Positions 1-5,344 of a DNA stretch of 5,344 bases are shown here, in pieces; the stretch's first letter is position 1, and each line of letters opens with the position of its first letter. The DNA is from JABFRJ01 sp964389095 (GTDB lineage Bacteria; Pseudomonadota; Alphaproteobacteria; Rhizobiales; Hyphomicrobiaceae): the NCBI GenBank assembly GCA_964389095.1, contig CAYMEB010000301.1, forward strand, positions 1 through 5,344. Reading direction: 5' to 3'. The notes beneath the pieces are model-generated. The model worked only from the letters and a program-made list of their open reading frames with translations. It made no database searches and was not told where the DNA came from. Both the position numbers and the translations under genes were made by a program.

Positions 1-746
1 GCGGCTTCGAGCACTTCGCGGGTCTCTAGACCCATGCGCTTGAAGAGCATGCCCAGTTCGTTGACGAGCGCGATGTTCACGTCACGCTGGACGTTCTCGA
101 TCACCTTGGCGGCCTCCGCGACCCGGATCGAGCTGGCCTTGTGCGTGCCGGCCGTCACGACCGCGCGGTAGACCTGATCCACGAGTTCGGCGACCTCGGG
201 TGTGGAGCCCGAGGTGATCTTGAGAATTTTGGGGAAAGGCCGCGCATGATCGGAGGGATTGATGCGCTCCGGGCTGTAGCCGGCGAAGAAGTCGACGTTG
301 TACTTGAGGCCGGAGGCCTTCTCGATCACCGGAATGCAGATTTCCTCGGTGGCGCCGGGATAGACCGTCGACTCATAGACCACGATGCCGCCTTTTCGGA
401 GCACCTTGCCCACGGTTTCGCTGGCCTTGACCAGGGGCGTCAGGTCGGGCCGCTTGGCGGCGTCGATCGGCGTCGGCACCGTGACGATGAAGAGATTGGT
501 CTCTTTCAACGACTCCGGGGCATGCGAAAACTTCAGCTTCTTGGCTGCGAGGATGTCGTCCTTCGTGCATTCACGCGTGCGGTCGTGCCCCTTCTCGAGT
601 TCGCTGATCCGCTGGCGATTGATGTCGAACCCGACGACCGGGAACTTGCGGCCGAGATGCGCTGCGAGCGGCAGGCCGACATAGCCGAGGCCGATCACGC
701 CGATATTGACCGTGTCGAGTGTCGGAATTCTCGTCTGCGCCTGCAT
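1..746 (-). CDS. tviB: UDP-N-acetylhexosamine 6-dehydrogenase, TviB/VipA type (partial, C-terminus beyond window)
   Basis: Cytoplasmic NAD-dependent enzyme that oxidises C6 of a UDP-N-acetylhexosamine (UDP-GlcNAc or UDP-GalNAc) to the uronic acid for surface polysaccharide. Visible residues: Rossmann motif GLGYVGLP at 19-26 with Asp41 closing the second strand (GFDIN), TVPTPID at 89-95, YESTVYPGATEE at 124-135, YSPERINP at 157-164, and the helix EAAKVIENVQRDVNIALVNE at 211-230. By family comparison, Glu160, Lys214 and Asn218 are active-site residues. The wording of these motifs matches Salmonella TviB more closely than UDP-glucose dehydrogenases. Only 248 codons are present of roughly 425-440; the catalytic Cys would lie past the edge. 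I chose the ATG at 746 because a GGA lies 6 nt upstream. An in-frame ATG at 761 would add five residues, but its AGGG directly abuts the start. Transcribed away from the amidotransferase operon. GlcNAc versus GalNAc preference cannot be settled here. Confidence 0.93.
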   Translation of the reverse strand, partial: MQAQTRIPTLDTVNIGVIGLGYVGLPLAAHLGRKFPVVGFDINRQRISELEKGHDRTRECTKDDILAAKKLKFSHAPESLKETNLFIVTVPTPIDAAKRPDLTPLVKASETVGKVLRKGGIVVYESTVYPGATEEICIPVIEKASGLKYNVDFFAGYSPERINPSDHARPFPKILKITSGSTPEVAELVDQVYRAVVTAGTHKASSIRVAEAAKVIENVQRDVNIALVNELGMLFKRMGLETREVLEA

Positions 747-787
747 GCTCGATCCGTCCATCCCTAATTTCGGCGCGCAACCGGCCG

Positions 788-806
788 GCGCCACGATGCA
801 TGGCGC
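788..806. repeat. Inverted repeat GCGCCA-N7-TGGCGC
   Basis: Perfect 6-bp arms (788-793 and 801-806) around a 7-nt spacer containing ATGCA. It lies 42-60 bp upstream of the dehydrogenase start. It could be an operator half-site pair or a hairpin in the leader of that gene. In GC-rich DNA, arms of this length can arise by chance, so the structure is certain but the function is not. Confidence 0.4.
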
Positions 807-826
807 GATCAACCCGGTGGTCCGTC

Positions 827-841
827 CCGGGCCGCGCCCGG
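827..841. repeat. Inverted repeat CCGGGC-CGC-GCCCGG
   Basis: Perfect 6-bp, all-G/C arms (827-832 and 836-841) around a 3-nt loop, about 80 bp upstream of the dehydrogenase start. There is no T-tract on either side, so it is not a standard intrinsic terminator. If transcribed in the dehydrogenase leader it would form a stable small hairpin. May be chance in GC-rich sequence. Confidence 0.35.
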
Positions 842-859
842 CCCAAAGCTACGCCGGCG

Positions 860-873
860 CGGCCGAAAGGCCG
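860..873. repeat. Inverted repeat CGGCC-GAAA-GGCCG
   Basis: Perfect 5-bp arms (860-864 and 869-873) closing a GAAA loop on the plus strand, a stable GNRA-type tetraloop in RNA. On the minus strand, the sense of the dehydrogenase, the loop reads TTTC and loses the GNRA character. It is the third small inverted repeat within 90 bp. Function unknown. Confidence 0.3.
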
Positions 874-875
874 AG

Positions 876-988
876 GTCGGCCGCCAAATCCAGCCGACGC
901 ATCATCAGCCGACCGGTTCATCCGGCGTCTCGCTAGCGGCAAAACCGGCGACCGACAAGTGTGCATCTGGCTCAGCCGGTGCCGACAA
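876..988. repeat. Cluster of CCGAC motifs, including direct repeats
   Basis: CAGCCGAC occurs exactly at 891-898 and 906-913 (15-bp period). CCGACAA occurs exactly at 952-958 and 982-988 (30-bp period), each copy preceded by a CCGG at 945-948 and 976-979. A reverse-orientation GTCGG sits at 876-880. Five CCGAC/GTCGG in about 110 bp exceeds what base composition alone suggests. Spacings near multiples of 15 bp would suit a multi-site DNA-binding regulator of the divergent genes, but no known consensus is recognised. Confidence 0.35.
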
Positions 989-1234
989 ACCACACCGGCC
1001 TCATGCCTGGGGTTATCCAGTGGCCGAACGTCGCGCCGGCCGCAGGGCTTTCTTGCGCGGGCTCTGTGAACATGTATCAGTCAGCCGGGACGTGTGCATG
1101 CTCCGCCCAAGAGACGAGGCCGGAGCCCACGAAGCCTGGGCATCGTTGCCTCAGCGACCTTGCCTGGACGCACAAGATCGCGCAATTGGGGTCGCTGGAC
1201 TTTTCGAATGCGTCCGTGCCCGAACCCCGGGCAG

Positions 1235-1239
1235 AGGAG
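1235..1239 (+). promoter_or_regulatory. Shine-Dalgarno site of the amidotransferase gene
   Basis: AGGAG lies 9 nt before the ATG at 1249. It fixes the start at the Met-Cys-Gly sequence and argues against an in-frame ATG 288 nt further upstream. Confidence 0.88.
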
Positions 1240-1248
1240 AACTTTCCC

Positions 1249-3189
1249 ATGTGTGGCATCGCCGGATTGATCACGCTCGACGGCCGTGCGTTGCCCGACG
1301 TCGATCGGCGCATCGCCGCGATGGGCAATCTGATCGCGCACCGCGGGCCGGACGGCCACGGCTACTGGATCGACGAGGCACGCTCGTGCGGGCTGGTGCA
1401 TCGGCGTCTTGCGATCATCGATCTGTCGCCCTCGGGCCACCAGCCGATGGTCGGACCGAACGGGACCGTGATCACTTACAACGGCGAAGTCTACAACTAC
1501 CTGGAACTCAAGGAAGAGTTGAAGGAGGGTTGGCAATTCCGCTCGACCTCCGACACCGAGACCATCCTTGCCGCTTACGCCAAATGGGGCACCGATTGCC
1601 CGCGGCACCTGCGCGGCATGTTCGCTTTCGCCATCAACGACGGACGCCGCCTTTTCGCGACGCGTGATCGCTTCGGCATCAAGCCGTTCTATTATGCCGT
1701 CGTCGGCGGCGTCTTCTATTTCGCGTCCGAGATCAAGGCGCTGCTGCCGGTCCTGCCGGAAGTCTCGACGGACCGCGAGGCGCTCGCGGAGTACATGACC
1801 TTCCAGTACACGATCGGCGAGCGCAGCTTGTTCAAGCACGTCAAGCAACTGCTGCCGGGCCACTCGATCACGGTCGAGAACGGCAAGGTCACGGTTTCGC
1901 GGTACTGGGACGTTCAATACCAGATCGATTGGGATCACCGCGCGGGCTGGTTCGGCCGGCAGATGCGCGGGCTCCTGGAGAACTCGGTCAACGTGCACCT
2001 GCGTTCCGACGTTCCCGTCGGCGCCTACATCTCGGGCGGCATCGACTCGAGCCTGATCGGCATTCTGGCGGCTCGGGAACCGTCGTCGGGCCGTATCGGC
2101 TTCCACGGCAAGTTCACGGAATTCCCGGGCTACGACGAAAGCGCCTACGCGAGGGCGGCCTGCCGGGACGGCGGCATCGACCTGCACGAGATCGAGATCA
2201 CGGCGAAGGACTTCCGGGACAATATCCAGAAGGTCATCTACCATCTCGACCAGCCGGTCGCGGGGCCCGGCTCCTTCCCGCAATACATGGTGTCCAAGCT
2301 CGCGGCGCGGCATGTGAAGGTGGTGCTCGGCGGGCAGGGCGGAGACGAGATCTTCGGCGGCTATGCACGCTATCTGGTGGCCTATCTCGAGCAGTCGCTC
2401 AAGGCCGCGATCGATGGCACCTACCGAAATGGAAACTTCGTCGTCACGCCGGAATCGATCATCCCTCACCTCACCATCCTACAGGAGTACAAGCCGCTGA
2501 TCCGGCAACTGTTCTCCAAAGGACTGTTCGGTCCGCTGGACGAGCGCTACTTCCGCCTGATCGACCGCTCCGCCGACATGGCTGACGAGGTCGACTGGTC
2601 CTCGCTCGACCGCGGTTCGGTGATGGAGCGCTTCAAGGCGATCTTCAACTCCGAGCGCAACGTGCGCAAGGAGGCCTACTTCGACAGCATGACCCACTTC
2701 GACTTCAAGTGCCTGCTGCCGGCGCTGCTGCAGGTGGAAGACCGCATGTCCATGGCTCACGGCCTGGAGTCGCGCGTGCCCCTGCTCGACCACACCATCG
2801 TCGAGTTCGCCGCGACCATTCCCGCCGACATCAAGTTCCCCGGCGGGCAGATGAAGCACTTCATCAAGACGACGTTCGGCGCCGATCTGCCCAAGGAACT
2901 GCTGCAGCGCCGCGACAAGATGGGTTTCCCGGTGCCGCTGAAGGAGTGGTTCGAGGGCGAACTGCACGATCTGGTCGGCGACGTCTTCGTGACGCAGAAG
3001 TCGCGAAAGCGGGAGTTCTTCAATTCCGAGGCCATCCTGGCCAACTTCGACAAGGGCGAGCGCTTCTCGCGCAAGACCTGGGGCTTGCTGAGCCTCGAAC
3101 TGTGGCATCAGACCTTCCACGACCGCGCGGCGGAGTATCGGCGCATGCTGGACTGTGATCCGGCCGATGCGCGCGTCGCGGCTCAATGA
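1249..3189 (+). CDS. asnB: Glutamine-dependent asparagine-synthase family amidotransferase
   Basis: A 646-residue, two-domain cytoplasmic enzyme. The N-terminal class II glutaminase releases ammonia from glutamine. The C-terminal ATP-pyrophosphatase domain activates a carboxylate as an acyl-adenylate and amidates it. Cys2, the nucleophile exposed after Met removal, starts MCGIAG. Other glutaminase residues are Arg53 in RLAIIDL, Asn78-Gly-Glu80, and Asp102. The synthase half has the PP-loop SGGIDSS (262-268), GGQGGDEIFGGY (361-372), and EDRMSMAHGLESRVPLLD (497-514). All key residues appear intact. It is longer than E. coli AsnB (about 554 residues), mainly in the C-terminal half, as is common for polysaccharide-locus homologues. 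The start must precede Cys2 and has AGGAG at 9 nt. It leads an apparent operon with two sugar SDR genes. It could make asparagine, but context favours amidating a sugar uronic acid, as proposed for WbpS; sequence alone cannot decide. Confidence 0.95.
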   Translation: MCGIAGLITLDGRALPDVDRRIAAMGNLIAHRGPDGHGYWIDEARSCGLVHRRLAIIDLSPSGHQPMVGPNGTVITYNGEVYNYLELKEELKEGWQFRSTSDTETILAAYAKWGTDCPRHLRGMFAFAINDGRRLFATRDRFGIKPFYYAVVGGVFYFASEIKALLPVLPEVSTDREALAEYMTFQYTIGERSLFKHVKQLLPGHSITVENGKVTVSRYWDVQYQIDWDHRAGWFGRQMRGLLENSVNVHLRSDVPVGAYISGGIDSSLIGILAAREPSSGRIGFHGKFTEFPGYDESAYARAACRDGGIDLHEIEITAKDFRDNIQKVIYHLDQPVAGPGSFPQYMVSKLAARHVKVVLGGQGGDEIFGGYARYLVAYLEQSLKAAIDGTYRNGNFVVTPESIIPHLTILQEYKPLIRQLFSKGLFGPLDERYFRLIDRSADMADEVDWSSLDRGSVMERFKAIFNSERNVRKEAYFDSMTHFDFKCLLPALLQVEDRMSMAHGLESRVPLLDHTIVEFAATIPADIKFPGGQMKHFIKTTFGADLPKELLQRRDKMGFPVPLKEWFEGELHDLVGDVFVTQKSRKREFFNSEAILANFDKGERFSRKTWGLLSLELWHQTFHDRAAEYRRMLDCDPADARVAAQ

Positions 3190-3211
3190 CGACAATCCTA
3201 TTGCCAACGTT

Positions 3212-3216
3212 AGGGA
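3212..3216 (+). promoter_or_regulatory. Shine-Dalgarno site of the first epimerase gene
   Basis: AGGGA lies 7 nt before the ATG at 3224. It supports this start over an in-frame ATG at 3155 that would overlap the amidotransferase gene and add 23 residues ahead of the Rossmann fold. Confidence 0.75.
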
Positions 3217-3223
3217 CACACGG

Positions 3224-4171
3224 ATGAAAGCGTTCATCACTGGCGGCAACGGCCAGGTCGGCTCCGCCGTCGCCGATCTTCTTCTCGCGCGCGGGACGGA
3301 GGTCATGTCGATCGACAACTTCTCCACCGGCCGCAGGGATAATCTGCTGCCGCAGAAGGGGTTGACCCAGGTTGAAGGGACGATCGCGGACGGGGCGCTG
3401 GTCGACAAGCTCTTCTCGGACTTCAAGCCCGATGTGGTGGTGCACACCGCTGCCTCCTACAAGGACCCGGAGGACTGGGGCACGGATGCGCTCGTCAACG
3501 CTGCCGGCACGGCCAACGTGGCCAAGGCCTGCAAGACGCACAAGGTGAAGCGGCTGGTCTATTTCCAGACGGCGCTGTGTTACGGCACCAAGCCGATCCA
3601 GCAGCCGATCCGGCTCGATCATCCGATCAATCCGGTCAACTCGAGCTACGCGATCTCGAAGACCGCCGGCGAACACTACGTCCAGTTCTCCGGCGTGGAG
3701 TGGGTCACCTTCCGCCTCGCCAACGTGATCGGCGAGCGCAACGTCTCCGGGCCTCTGCCGATCTTCTACAGCCGCCTGTCGAAGGGGCAGCGCTGCTTCG
3801 TGACGCCGGCGCGGCGTGATTTCTGCTATGCGGGCGATCTCGCGCGCGTGGTGGTCAAGGCGGCCGACGGGCAGGGGCAGGGCACCTACCACTTCTCCTC
3901 GGGCAAGGACGTCGCCATCCGCGAACTCTACGACGCGGTGGTCGGCGCCATGAAGCTCAACAGCCATCCCGAGCCCGAGGTGAAGCCGCTCGGTCCCGAC
4001 GACGCGCCCTCGATCCTCCTCGATCCCTCGCGGACCTTCCAGGACTTCGGCTCGGTCACCTTCACGCCGCTCTCCGAAATCGCGCAGCGCGCGGTCGACC
4101 GGTGGGCGCGCGAGGGCGTTCAGGGCGGCTACACGCACCTGAAGGAAGCCCGCGGCGAGATCAAGAGCTGA
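3224..4171 (+). CDS. NAD-dependent nucleotide-sugar epimerase/dehydratase (extended SDR), first of a tandem pair
   Basis: A 315-residue extended short-chain dehydrogenase/reductase, expected to act in the cytoplasm on a UDP-sugar by transient oxidation with bound NAD. The fold begins at residue 3. TGGNGQVG at 6-13 is the nucleotide-binding glycine motif, and Asp31 (IDNFSTG) suggests NAD over NADP. Catalytic Tyr142 and Lys146 form YAISK, with Thr116 (FQTALCYG) in the position of the usual catalytic Ser/Thr. RLANVIG (164-170) and the C-terminal LDPSR (266-270) are typical of the UDP-sugar epimerase group. It starts 34 nt after the amidotransferase stop and is followed 11 nt later by a clear paralogue, so co-transcription is likely. 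The nearest recalled characterised relatives are WbmF/G/H of the Bordetella O-antigen locus. Which carbon is epimerised, or whether it dehydrates instead, cannot be told from sequence. Confidence 0.92.
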   Translation: MKAFITGGNGQVGSAVADLLLARGTEVMSIDNFSTGRRDNLLPQKGLTQVEGTIADGALVDKLFSDFKPDVVVHTAASYKDPEDWGTDALVNAAGTANVAKACKTHKVKRLVYFQTALCYGTKPIQQPIRLDHPINPVNSSYAISKTAGEHYVQFSGVEWVTFRLANVIGERNVSGPLPIFYSRLSKGQRCFVTPARRDFCYAGDLARVVVKAADGQGQGTYHFSSGKDVAIRELYDAVVGAMKLNSHPEPEVKPLGPDDAPSILLDPSRTFQDFGSVTFTPLSEIAQRAVDRWAREGVQGGYTHLKEARGEIKS

Positions 4172-4174
4172 AGG
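4170..4174 (+). promoter_or_regulatory. Shine-Dalgarno site of the second epimerase gene
   Basis: GAAGG overlaps the stop codon of the preceding gene and lies 8 nt before the ATG at 4183. This suggests reinitiation or coupled translation of the two SDR genes. It also rejects an in-frame upstream ATG at 4102 inside the first SDR gene. Confidence 0.65.
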
Positions 4175-4182
4175 CTGCCACG

Positions 4183-5124
4183 ATGCGCATTCTCGTCACC
4201 GGCGGCGCCGGCATGCTGGGCTCGGGCTTGTCCGAGCGCTATCTCGAAGGCGGCCACGACGTGCTCGTGGTCGACAACTTCGCCACCGGGCATCGCGGCT
4301 CGCTGCCGCCGTCGCACCCCAGGCTCACGGTCGTCGAGGGGTCGATCGCGGACGGCGCGCTGGTTCAGAGGCTGTTTTCGGACTTCAAGCCGACCCACGT
4401 CGTTCACTCGGCCGCCGCCTACAAGGAGCCGGACAACTGGCTCGAGGACGCGCGCACCAACGTCGAGGGCACGGTCCACGTCGTGAAGGCCGCGCAGGCG
4501 GCGGGCGTGAAGCGCTTCGTGAACTTCCACACGGCGCTGGGTTATGGCCGGCCGGAGCGGGTGCCGATTGCCGTCGACGCGCCGGCCCGACCGTTCACCA
4601 GCTACGGCATCTCGAAGCAGGCGGGCGAGAGCTATATCGCCATGTCGGGGCTGCCGTTCGTCTCGCTTCGGCTCGCGAACGTGACTGGACCGCGCCTCGC
4701 GATCGGGCCGATCCCGACGTTCTATACCCGGCTCAAGGCCGGCAAGGGCTGCTTCTGCTCCAAGACCGTGCGCGACTTCGTCGACATGGAGGACTTCTAC
4801 GCGATCATGGACCGCGTGATGGCCGACGGCGCTCCGACGGGGATCTTCAACGTTTCGACCGGCACCGGGCACACCATCAAGGAGATCTTCGATATCGTCG
4901 TCGATCACCTGAAGGTGACGCTGAAGGAGCCGGTGCCCGAGGTCGAGCCCGGCGCCGACGATGTGCCGGCCGTCGTGCTGGACCCGTCCAGGACGATCGA
5001 GGCCTTCGGCTGGCGGCCGCGCTTCGGGTTCGAGCAGATCATCCGCCGGACCCTCGCCTGGTACGACGTGCACGGGGTGACCGCGATCTACAGCCACCTC
5101 GCCGCTCCCAAGATCGGCGGCTGA
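4183..5124 (+). CDS. NAD-dependent nucleotide-sugar epimerase/dehydratase (extended SDR), second of a tandem pair
   Basis: A 313-residue extended SDR and clear paralogue of the preceding gene. The two share the block IADGALV..LFSDFKP (residues 55-70 here), the following VVH.AA.YK.P, and LDPSR (267-271). Visible motifs: glycine motif TGGAGMLG at 6-13, Asp31 after strand two (VDNFATG), Thr117 in FHTALGYG as the likely catalytic hydroxyl, Tyr141 and Lys145 in YGISK, and RLANVTGPR at 163-171. Length is normal for UDP-sugar 4-epimerase relatives and no key residue is missing. It is the last gene of the apparent operon, with a GC-rich hairpin shortly after its stop. It probably acts on a UDP-N-acetylhexosamine or its uronic acid, with the paralogue doing a different step or acting as a partner subunit. 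The exact reaction is not determinable from sequence. Confidence 0.92.
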   Translation: MRILVTGGAGMLGSGLSERYLEGGHDVLVVDNFATGHRGSLPPSHPRLTVVEGSIADGALVQRLFSDFKPTHVVHSAAAYKEPDNWLEDARTNVEGTVHVVKAAQAAGVKRFVNFHTALGYGRPERVPIAVDAPARPFTSYGISKQAGESYIAMSGLPFVSLRLANVTGPRLAIGPIPTFYTRLKAGKGCFCSKTVRDFVDMEDFYAIMDRVMADGAPTGIFNVSTGTGHTIKEIFDIVVDHLKVTLKEPVPEVEPGADDVPAVVLDPSRTIEAFGWRPRFGFEQIIRRTLAWYDVHGVTAIYSHLAAPKIGG

Positions 5125-5140
5125 GGCCGAGGCGGCTCCG

Positions 5141-5160
5141 GCCGGGGCTGCGGCCCCGGC
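5141..5160 (+). terminator. GC-rich hairpin after the operon, possible terminator
   Basis: GCCGGGGC (5141-5148) pairs perfectly with GCCCCGGC (5153-5160) around the loop TGCG, 16 nt after the second epimerase stop. The position fits the end of the operon transcript. There is no T-run behind it, so it is not a canonical intrinsic terminator; it may act with Rho or protect the 3' end of the mRNA. Confidence 0.45.
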
Positions 5161-5189
5161 GCTGGCGGCGAACCCGCCCAATTCCACTC

Positions 5190-5218
5190 TTGCCGCAAAA
5201 GGCCCGCTCGCCTATAGA
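5190..5218 (+). promoter_or_regulatory. Sigma-70-type promoter of tRNA-Glu
   Basis: TTGCCG at 5190-5195 and TATAGA at 5213-5218 are separated by exactly 17 nt, each matching four of six positions of the consensus. Transcription would begin about 7 nt after the -10 box, leaving only a few nucleotides of 5' leader before the tRNA. The tRNA is therefore likely transcribed separately from the sugar operon. Confidence 0.72.
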
Positions 5219-5231
5219 CAGCCCGTGCGTG

Positions 5232-5306
5232 GCCCCGTTCGTCTAGCGGTTAGGACGTCAGCCTCTCACGTTGAAAACAGGGGTTCGATTCCCCTACGGG
5301 GCGCCA
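5232..5306 (+). tRNA. tRNA-Glu (anticodon CTC)
   Basis: A full cloverleaf can be drawn. The acceptor stem GCCCCGT (5232-5238) pairs with ACGGGGC (5296-5302), all seven pairs being complementary. The D stem is GTC/GAC with loop TAGCGGTTAG. The anticodon stem TCAGC/GTTGA includes one G-U pair. The anticodon loop CTCTCAC (5263-5269) gives anticodon CTC at 5265-5267, reading GAG. The T stem AGGGG/CCCCT closes TTCGATT. The discriminator is G, followed by an encoded CCA (5304-5306). The resemblance to E. coli tRNA-Glu outside the anticodon arm is strong. Its own promoter lies directly upstream. Confidence 0.96.
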
Positions 5307-5326
5307 AAAGTTTCTTTTATATTTCA

Positions 5327-5341
5327 GCGGGTTGCGCCCGC
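5327..5341 (+). terminator. Small hairpin after tRNA-Glu, possible terminator cut by the window edge
   Basis: GCGGG (5327-5331) pairs with CCCGC (5337-5341) around the loop TTGCG and is followed by ATT before the sequence ends. It lies 20 nt after the tRNA. If a T-run continues beyond the edge this would be the intrinsic terminator of the tRNA transcript; only the hairpin itself can be seen. Confidence 0.45.
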
Positions 5342-5344
5342 ATT

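Larger units (their letters stand above)
747..1248. other. Divergent intergenic region without a convincing gene
   Basis: This 502-bp stretch separates two genes transcribed outward, so it must hold promoters for both unless they are read from further away. Open frames here translate to low-complexity, Arg/Pro/Ala-rich or Cys-scattered sequence with no family resemblance, and none has a good ribosome site. The part nearest the dehydrogenase (788-873) has three short perfect inverted repeats. The middle (876-988) has five CCGAC/GTCGG motifs. The part nearest the amidotransferase has only its Shine-Dalgarno site. No -35/-10 pair is strong enough to call with confidence. Confidence 0.75.

Noticed and set aside
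571..993. Minus-strand open frame overlapping the dehydrogenase start and the intergenic region
   Set aside because: It is an out-of-frame reading of the dehydrogenase N-terminus. The frame ending at 746 carries the GLGYVGLP motif and family-like sequence throughout.
1013..1021. DnaA-box-like TTATCCAGT
   Set aside because: A single site with seven of nine matches, with no AT-rich unwinding region, further boxes or replication genes nearby.
1053..1080. Possible amidotransferase promoter, TTGCGC and TATCAG with a 16-nt spacer
   Set aside because: Only three and four matches to consensus, and about 170 nt upstream of the start codon. Pairs of this quality are expected by chance in a 500-bp region, so it is not listed as a feature.
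961..1248. In-frame N-terminal extension of the amidotransferase starting at 961
   Set aside because: Class II glutaminases need Cys directly after the initiator Met. The ATG at 1249 gives Met-Cys-Gly-Ile and has AGGAG at 9 nt. The 96 extra residues resemble no domain.
1081..2469. Long open frame antisense to the amidotransferase gene
   Set aside because: Its translation is Arg/Asp/Val/Leu-rich with no recognisable domain, and it lies opposite a gene with intact catalytic motifs. This is the usual shadow frame of GC-rich coding DNA.
3020..4138. Long open frame antisense to the first epimerase gene
   Set aside because: Composition is biased and without motifs. The opposite strand encodes a complete SDR with Rossmann and Tyr-x3-Lys motifs.
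4102..4182. Upstream in-frame start for the second epimerase, overlapping the first
   Set aside because: It would add 27 residues before the Rossmann strand. The ATG at 4183 begins directly at the fold and has GAAGG at 8 nt.
4129..5187. Long open frame antisense to the second epimerase gene
   Set aside because: Same reasoning: low-complexity Arg/Asp/His-rich translation opposite a complete SDR gene.

Overview
The window is GC-rich (well over 60% G+C by eye) bacterial DNA. Three things suggest a member of the Pseudomonadota, most likely an alphaproteobacterium: strong G/C preference at third codon positions, clear Shine-Dalgarno sites, and a CCA-encoding tRNA-Glu behind a promoter of the form TTGCCG-17-TATAGA. 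The exact taxon cannot be read from the sequence. Everything recognisable except the tRNA belongs to nucleotide-sugar and surface-polysaccharide metabolism.

Layout. Positions 1-746 (minus strand) hold the N-terminal 248 codons of a TviB/VipA-type UDP-N-acetylhexosamine 6-dehydrogenase that runs off the left edge. A 502-bp divergent intergenic region (747-1248) follows, with no convincing gene but several inverted repeats and a cluster of CCGAC motifs. Three plus-strand genes then form a tight apparent operon: a glutamine-dependent asparagine-synthase-like amidotransferase (1249-3189), and two tandem paralogous NAD-dependent epimerase/dehydratases of the extended SDR family (3224-4171 and 4183-5124). 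Gaps between them are 34 and 11 nt, and each gene has its own Shine-Dalgarno site. A GC-rich hairpin lies just behind the operon. Next come a recognisable promoter and tRNA-Glu(CTC) (5232-5306), then an AT-rich patch and a small hairpin cut by the right edge.

How the genes may work together (inference). A TviB-type enzyme oxidises C6 of UDP-GlcNAc or UDP-GalNAc to a uronic acid. AsnB-like proteins in O-antigen loci (WbpS of Pseudomonas aeruginosa O6, and the asparagine-synthase homologue of the Bordetella wbm locus) are proposed to amidate such uronic acids. The Bordetella locus also carries several tandem SDR paralogues (WbmF, WbmG, WbmH). The same combination here suggests synthesis of an amidated N-acetylhexosaminuronic acid for an O-antigen, capsule or exopolysaccharide. 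No glycosyltransferase, flippase or polymerase is visible, so the locus probably continues beyond the left edge. I see no clearly unprecedented system.
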